This document shows, piece after piece, positions 57,685-64,000 of a DNA stretch of 64,000 nucleotides. The notes beneath the pieces are model-generated. The model had not been told where the DNA came from, searched no databases, and saw nothing but the letters and a program-made list of their open reading frames with translations. Position 1 is the first letter of the stretch. Each line of letters opens with the position of its first letter. A program made the translations under genes and the position numbers. Location of the stretch: assembly GCF_000226095.1 (NCBI RefSeq), contig NC_016473.1, forward strand, positions 3,596,001-3,660,000, given 5' to 3'. This stretch comes from Thermothelomyces thermophilus ATCC 42464 (lineage: Eukaryota; Ascomycota; Sordariomycetes; Sordariales; Chaetomiaceae).

Positions 57685-58957
57685 TCAGAGGGTTACCTCC
57701 CTTCCCGACCTCGCACTCTCCCTGATGGCCTCGATGATGCGCAGGACCTGAGCGGCCTGGGTGGGGGGCACGGGCACGTCTTCCTCGCTGCCGCTCTCGA
57801 CCGCCTTGGCGAACAGCTTGTAGAACTCGAGGTAGGTCTCCGGCTCGACGGTCGGGCAGGGCCGGTCCAGCACGGAGCCGTCCTCCTGCAGGAGGCTCAG
57901 GCGGCCGTACCGGGACTCGTCCTCCCTGCCAAAGTCGGCGTCGGTCGCCTTGCCGCCGCGCCGGAGCTGGTCCTCCTGGGGGTCCAGCCCGGTCTTGCGG
58001 TAGCTCCCCTTGCTGCCGCGGACCCAGAAGCGCAGCTGGTCCGACTCGACGCTGACCACGCCGATCCGCACGTACACGACCAGGCCGGTGGCGTCGTAGG
58101 TCAGGACGGCCGTGACGCTGTCGGGCTCGTCCGCCTCGCCGCCGACGCCCCGGACCAGCCTGCCCTCGCGCTGGCGCACGAAGCGGGCGTAGACGGCGGT
58201 GGGCATGCCGAACAGGACAAAGACCTGGTCGAGCAGGTGGGTGCCCAGGTCGTAGAGGACGCCGCCGCCGTCGCGGATGCTCGTGCCGGCCTTCCAGCCG
58301 CCCGAGGGCGCGGCGATGCGCAGGCGGTCGAAGTGCGTCTCGAACTCGACGACGCGGCCGAGGGTGCCCTGGTCGAGCAGGCGGCGGACGGTGAGGAAGT
58401 CCGAGTCCCAGCGGCGGTTCTGGTACACGCACAGGACCCGGCCGCGGGCGCGGGCCAGCGCCGCCAGCTCGGCGGCCTCGGCGGCCGTCGGCACGAACGG
58501 CTTCTCGACCAGCACGTGCTTGCCCGCCTCGAGCGCCGCCCGCGCCAGGCGGTAGTGCGTGTCCGGCGGGGTGCACAGCACCACCACGTCCACGCCCGCC
58601 TCCTCCGCCAGCAGCTCCTCCGCCGTCCGCACGTGCAGAATTCCCGGGTGGTCTGCCGGCGCCGAGTTGCCCTCGGTCGGCGACCGCTGCACGATGGCGT
58701 GCAGCCGAAGCGAAGGCGTCAGAGCGATGAAGGGGATGTGGAACACCTTGGCCGAGAGGCTGGTCTATGTTAGCCCGCACCTAGTTAACAAAATAGTTTC
58801 GCGAGGGGAGTAATCAAATACAACGCATAATTATTATCGAAATTCATCTAGGTGTGTATTTATATAAGATGCCTAAAATTTTAAAGAAAAGGAAGGAGGG
58901 GAAGAAGACTTACCCGTAGCCTACGATGCCGACATTGAATTGCTTCTGGGAACTCAT
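57685..58957 (-). CDS. Gfo/Idh/MocA-family oxidoreductase
   Basis: Exons 58957-58914 and 58759-57685 give 372 residues. The 154-nt intron has a GTAAGT donor and a GCTAAC branch, and uses the AG after GACC rather than the earlier ATAG; only that choice keeps frame. The junction lies inside the Rossmann nucleotide loop (VGIVGYG-LSAKVFHIP). Then VVLCTPPDTHYRLA and EKPF (the conserved Lys of the family) mark the NAD(P)-binding domain. The C-terminal domain has GGGVLYDLGTHLLDQV, whose Asp and His sit at the usual catalytic or structural positions. The family oxidises or reduces sugars and related polyols; the exact substrate cannot be read. A Leu/Ala-rich, very GC-rich coding sequence and no targeting signal suggest a cytosolic enzyme. 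Confidence 0.92.
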
Positions 58958-61900
58958 CTTTTTTTTTCCCTTTCCCTTTCCCCCTTTGTCTCCAATCTTG
59001 TTGAACTTGTTTTCCTTATTGAGGTCTCGGGCCTCCTAGGTAAAGGTAATTCGATCAGCGGACTTGGTGTGGTGAATGACGGACCACCCCGCTGGACGTT
59101 GAGAACGATGCAACAGCGATGGGTATGAAGTATCGCAGTATACACCAGACGGGCGAAGGCTGGCTTTTATTTGAGTTATTCTATGCCTAATTAGCTCCCG
59201 TACATATATTCTCATCGGTCCGTTTAGTAATGAAGTGATGAAGCCTAGACCGAGTGAGTCAGGCTCTTCCGGGGCTCTGCGGGGTAAATCTCGCATCGCG
59301 GTGGGCCACTCGCATTAGTTTAGACAAGAGAAAAGAGATAATCCGTACTGAAAAATTCCTTGCTTACTAATGGGTCTTTTGAGTCCTCGAGGTCGACGGG
59401 AAATGGACCTGAACAAGGATTTTGACTCTTTTTTCCTTTCCTTTCGTTCTTTCATTTTTTTTTTGCCTACAGGCAGTGGTTTCTTCTACAGTATCGGGAG
59501 CCGGCAATCTCCTTGTGACTCTGATTGGAGATCGCTGCTGCTTTGCGAAACACCAGCTACAATTGTGGGCGACCGATAGGGTTAGGGTGCTATAATAATG
59601 CAATAGGGTTATATACTAGGTTAGTAGTGTGTATGTTTGTTTACATCCTGTCGAGCGCTGGCCCCTGACAACTCAAAATGTTGGGGAGTGTTCGAACAAA
59701 GGAATCGGAACCAGTGGAAAACACAGATTGCATCGTCATTTCAAAAGATTCCATTAATATCCCTTCATCTGAATGAACAAAAAGAACAAGATTGTGAAAA
59801 TGATTTGGAATAGTGAACAATCCCCCATAACACTACGGGGCGCCTATAAGGTCCCCGTCGAGGTCGGCTGCTACGTGCTCTTCAGAAACGCGTTACTTCT
59901 TACGCGGGTCACCTAGGGCAATATACTTACTTTCATGCTTAGAGTGAGCTCCTTAACCATAGTTAAGGAACTTCCTTCATCTATCCGTGGGAGAAGCTTA
60001 GCAAGCTAGTAATATTGCCAAATCGATGCGTTATGTTCAAGGAACGGAGAGACGCAAACTCTCCCGCATGACTAACATGCTAGAATCTTAAGCCACGCTT
60101 AATCGTAACTAGCAGTGCCTGCCAAGTCATTCAATATTGTGTAGCTCGGTACCGGTGCCAGAAAGTATACTACCATTTAGCCCCTGATGCTTTCGATTGT
60201 TACTCTATTACTATAAGAACTTCTATGAAGCATACTACTGAGGCACATTCACTCAGGCCAAAGATCTTAGGGAATATAAATTTCAATTTGTCAAGCTTCT
60301 AAATTTCTGCTCATGATGATTCACACGGTACACAGAGGCACTAGAATAAGTAACCTGCGAGCCTACCTATATAGTTGTTTCCAAACCCTAACACCTTAAA
60401 AGACTCCTTCTTTCCAGCCGGCTCCTCAGTCATAGGCTCCAATTTGTCCGCCGCATTGTTCTATGATGTATTCGTTCAGGTACATGCTCTTATTGCAGGC
60501 CACCGTCCAGGAAGGTCAACCCCCCCCTGATATCGAGACAGACACTCGATGCATGTCCTCCCCTTTACAGTCACTCCAGTTATTGAGCACACTCTATCCT
60601 CAGTACCGCTCCTTCCGGCATGTTCTAGATAACGACATTATCATGGGAACGAATCATCATGACCGAGGTGCGTTATTCGCCGCCTCTTGTATGCGGGTCT
60701 CGTGTCGTCAGGGCGGCCACTTACCTCGCACCACATCCCGCTTTCTGTTTTGATTCATTACCCTTTGCCCCGGTGCAAGTTAAAATATCTCTCTCGCTCT
60801 AGCCTTCTTCTCTTATTCCACTACTTCCTCTCCGTACTCGCCTTCTGAATTCTCCCTTCTTCCTCCTTTCTCGTTAATCTCCTCCCGTGGCAACCAACCT
60901 CAGCCCTTGTCAAGGAACATCTCTTTCTTCAACCAGGCATTACATCTCTAGCACGAACATTGCTGAGGACGAGTTGACTAACAGGTTCAAGCATTTCTTG
61001 GAGAAAGCAAAATAAGCAACTCTTATTTCCACCTTTCGGGGCAGCCACAGCGCTGAGCCAGGCTGAGGTAATCGAGTAGTATCCTTTCCACGGCTCCCCT
61101 TCCACTTCTGGTTATGCTCGAGACGACGGGACTGATGAACCGATAATCATCAACAGATAATCTGTCAGCCCTGTAACCCTCAGATCCGAGGCTTGAACGA
61201 ATTTCAGGCAGGCTGAGCAAGCTCCCCTGCGTTTTTTTTCGACTGTTCTGCTGATTCCACATCCAACGCAGCCACCGTCAGACAAACATCGGCGCGGTTC
61301 GAGTTCGGGCGACCAGTTTGGAAGCACCAGCTGTTTCTTCTGTCGTATCGCACCGAACAAACAAGAATACAGCAAGAAAACTTCGACCTATAGCTCTGAA
61401 TACTTGCCCCAGGTATGTTACCTTGCGATCTGTCCCAGCTGCTAATTCAGACCAAGTCAGGGCTGGACTTAATACTACTAGGCTCGCCAGCCATCAGCGT
61501 CCTCCTCCTTTAACATGGTACGTATGGCACAGGTCACAATCGGTCCCCTGTTAATTCAGACTCCTACCATAAGTCTTTTTTATTGTCCTCTCTCGCGCCG
61601 CTACCTCACCATGTATTCCCCAGGTTCCGGCACCGCGCCAGCATAATGACCTATTAAACAGCAGCTCTTCATCTGAAGAGTATTCGGTGATGACAAAGTT
61701 TCATTTCCATATTGGTCTGAGCTGGCCATATTCTGGCGGCTATCGTCCAAGACAATTGTCCTCGACCGTTTGCTAACTCAACTTCTTTACAGAGGGTTCG
61801 ATCAGGAATGCCCAGGAGCGAAACGTAGGCGTCTTCAGGGTTACATCACCTTTACACCTTGAGCGACTCTTTGGCATCAAACGAGCCCTCGGTGTCAGGG

Positions 61901-62815
61901 AAGTACTCAATTCTTTGTTCGCCTCTCAAGACAAATCCGACGCCCAGCTGAATACCTGATGGTGGGAACTTGTCTGTTTCCGTGTCACTGATACAACAAG
62001 CCGCACACGTATGTAATTATCTGTTCTTTCGATCACTGTTACTGACGTGAACCCAGGTTGAGGCTTGCGCCAGGGCATTGCTTCTAGCGAAAAGAGACAC
62101 CCTCAAGAAAGGGGCGCAGACATGTCGAGGCAAGTTCACAAAATCCAACACATCAATCGCGGCAATGATGACCAATAATACCTTGGGCTTCCGCTGAAAA
62201 AAGTTATAAGTTGACAACTTTTATATGTCTGAGCCGTTGTCCACTCGTTTGTCTGGTGGCTCGCGTGATTATCGCAAATAAGTGACTGACAATGCTTATC
62301 ATATCAACACTCGAAAGCAGGTCCAGATTATATCATATTGATCCCAGTCATTCGCATCTGGGTAATTTACTTCTTCCCGGGTCCAAAGCGTTCCATAAGC
62401 ACATGGTTCTTAGATGCCCACGCACATCCAAGCAAGTTCACCTCCCGATATAGTTTAGGAGCCTTGATAACGATGAGCTGACCTTCAGTCGAGCCTCTAC
62501 AATGTGACGAAGATCCTTTACTCAAGCTAGGCACCACTCATAGATGGTATCGAGTCACAAGCAGTGGCTGAACCTCTTACTTTCTCAATCGTCCGAGTCA
62601 AGGTATGTGTGGTCTACCCTGGGCGATACACCGTTACTTGCTCTTCTTCCCTAGACGACTGATACCAAGAGACTAATCTGTTTTCGCAGACGAAGCACTT
62701 CCTCGGCAGAACAACCCCCTAAGGTCGTCTTGCACCTGTAATTAGTCTGTGATAGTGGCCGTGATGATCTATTTATTTACTTGCCCTTTTTCGCGGTAAG
62801 AAGATATCAAAACGG
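58958..62815. other. gene desert with isolated intron-like signals
   Basis: Almost 4 kb without a supportable gene. A CT-rich stretch of about 110 bases at 60785-60895 resembles fungal transcription start regions. Intron-like arrangements occur on the plus strand: 62009-62056 (GTATGT, TTACTGAC, CCCAG) and about 62602-62690 (GTATGT, GACTAAT, TTTTCGCAG). Coding stretches around them are short and do not join into a recognised protein. This could be a long spliced leader, a non-coding transcript or a decayed gene. Confidence 0.45.
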
Positions 62816-63309
62816 CTACATCTCGGCGGCTTTCAAGACTCCTTGGATGATATATCGGTTGTGAACAGGCAAGTGACCTCCAAATTCCAAAACATCCTCC
62901 CATGGCCGCCATGATGAGAGAGCGATGCTCTCAGATACCCATTCCAACGGAACGGTAGTATGTATGCATGACGAAACAAACTCTCTTTTTTTTCTACCTG
63001 ACAAAGGCTAATTACTTTGATCGTGTGGCTTCATCCCTTGATCCGATCCGTCTTACCAGCGCTGACCATATCATCTGCGACCAGGAACACCGTTTTGCAG
63101 CCCTCTACGCCAAAACAGAAAACAAGAGAGGTTTCCGGGCCCGTGCTATGCACCCACCGCCTCGCGCTCCACCTATCAAGAGCTTGATATTCACTCTGGG
63201 GCGCGCCGAAGCCGCAACAACACAAAACGCAAACCCGGTTTCGAGTGTTGGATGCCACGACGAGGCACGCAATTCGGAGATATTCCGTTGGCTGCGTTTG
63301 GCCTTTCAT
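62816..63309 (-). CDS. weak two-exon hypothetical gene
   Basis: Exons 63309-63057 and 62997-62816 would give 144 residues from ATG 63309. The 59-nt gap has a GTAAGA donor and a GTCAG acceptor, but no good branch site. The joined frame reads VFLVADDMVSAGRKKREFVSS across the junction and ends LKAAEM. The N-terminal part is Cys-rich (VCVLCCCGFG) and the C-terminal part has WRPWEDVLEFGGHLPVHN. I recognise no family. An A8 run follows the acceptor. It may be a relic or a chance pair of frames. Confidence 0.25.
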
Positions 63310-64000
63310 CGGGTGTTACTGCGTTGTCCACAGTCTAGGAAGTAATCCGTACATACATCAAACTTCTGCGTGGTCACCTATCTGCAGGAAAAGCTTCCCT
63401 GCAGAACCGGGAACATCTTGCGGTGTGTTGCTTGTGAATGCCGGTGGGCATTTCAGGGTTTTTTTTTTGTTCCTGAAACGTGGTGGTACGACCCTTGCTG
63501 CATTGCTGCAGATCAGAGGTAATTAAGAGATCGCCAAGAAGGGTGGATGCATTGCCGTCTGGGCGCCAAGAGGCCCTCCCCAGACACAATCCCCGTAGTT
63601 TCGGCAAAGTAGTAAAAGTAGTGTTTCGAAGTTCATCAACGGTACTGCTATTCGGCATTGTGCTAGTGTAGTTACGGGGGGGAAATAATTACTGATACAG
63701 TGACATCACCTGGTGGGACGATAGCCTTTTCGAGGTGATTCGACAGGTGGGGTGGGGGGGGGTTACCATGAGCCCATGGGACCGAGATGGCCGAGATGCT
63801 CATCAGCATTTCCTCTGGAGGCCAATGGATGGCCATACTGTATAATCGCTACTGTGAATGCAGGCCGAAAACTAAGGTACCGCGCAATCGCAGCGAGATG
63901 AGCAACCTGGCAGCCAATTGATCAGGGAAGGCAGGAGCTGCTTGTGATGCGGACAAGACCAGGTGGAGCAGCCCATTGGGGCTGTGCAGGTGTGAGCGGC
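63310..64000. other. window end, no supported gene
   Basis: About 700 bases with short frames on both strands, a T run at 63460-63468 and a G-rich run at 63747-63762. No protein similarity was seen. Confidence 0.5.

Noticed and set aside
57602-58780. A 392-codon minus-strand frame
   Set aside because: Same strand as the oxidoreductase but in another frame; Arg/Pro-rich noise caused by high third-position GC.
60463-60753. A 96-codon ATG-started plus-strand frame
   Set aside because: No similarity, ordinary composition for non-coding DNA here, and no splice partners that extend it.
61285-61315. A second T-loop-like GGTTCGAGTTC
   Set aside because: The flanking bases do not pair as a T-stem and no tRNA fold is visible.
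1-64000. CRISPR arrays, operons or bacterial features
   Set aside because: No regularly spaced repeats were seen; spliced genes and fungal protein families show a eukaryotic genome.

Overview
This window looks like nuclear DNA of a filamentous ascomycete, most likely a thermophilic member of the Chaetomiaceae (Sordariomycetes). Genes are GC-rich. They are broken by short introns (45-310 nt, mostly 59-94) with GTRNGT donors and CTRAC/CTGAC-type branch sites. Recognised proteins are typical of biomass-degrading fungi: an AA9 LPMO, a spherulin-4 and a CVNH protein. The AA9 protein closely resembles what I remember from Thermothelomyces (Myceliophthora) thermophilus; that is memory, not a search.

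Region 1 (1 to about 16.6 kb) is an AT-rich repeat block with the footprint of repeat-induced point mutation (RIP): CpA/TpG scarce, TpA in excess, no long reading frames. It is a nest of fossils. Ty3/Gypsy element A (1-3767) ends in an LTR. Gypsy element B (3768-4738 and 9844-13983) is split by a Tad-type LINE (4739-9843) with a perfect 13-bp target-site duplication. The LINE itself contains an antisense, truncated Gypsy copy C (6022-8332) of the same family as B, so B and C form a large inverted repeat. A second LINE tail (13984-14094) flanks B. About 2.4 kb of unrecognised AT-rich DNA follows.

Region 2 (16.6 to 21.2 kb) is the boundary. It has short GGTCAGGTCA repeats around a perfect 18-bp palindrome, a GNAT acetyltransferase gene, a broken Argonaute (PIWI) gene, and the LPMO gene.

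Region 3 (24 to 59 kb) is gene-bearing: a four-helix membrane protein with a CxxC motif, a GIY-YIG/T5orf172 protein, a small two-exon gene, a Mn-type superoxide dismutase, a secreted spherulin-4, a secreted CVNH protein, a lipid-droplet-type hydrolase, a four-TM membrane protein, the ribosome-biogenesis ABCF ATPase ARB1, the INO80 remodeler ATPase, a promethin-like membrane protein, two neighbouring small Cys/His-headed proteins, and a Gfo/Idh/MocA oxidoreductase. They are housekeeping and secreted functions without an operon-like theme.

Region 4 (59 to 64 kb) is a gene desert with isolated intron-like signals and one weak two-exon candidate. No tRNA, rRNA or CRISPR array was seen. Splice models were read by eye; those reported keep frame and end at a stop.
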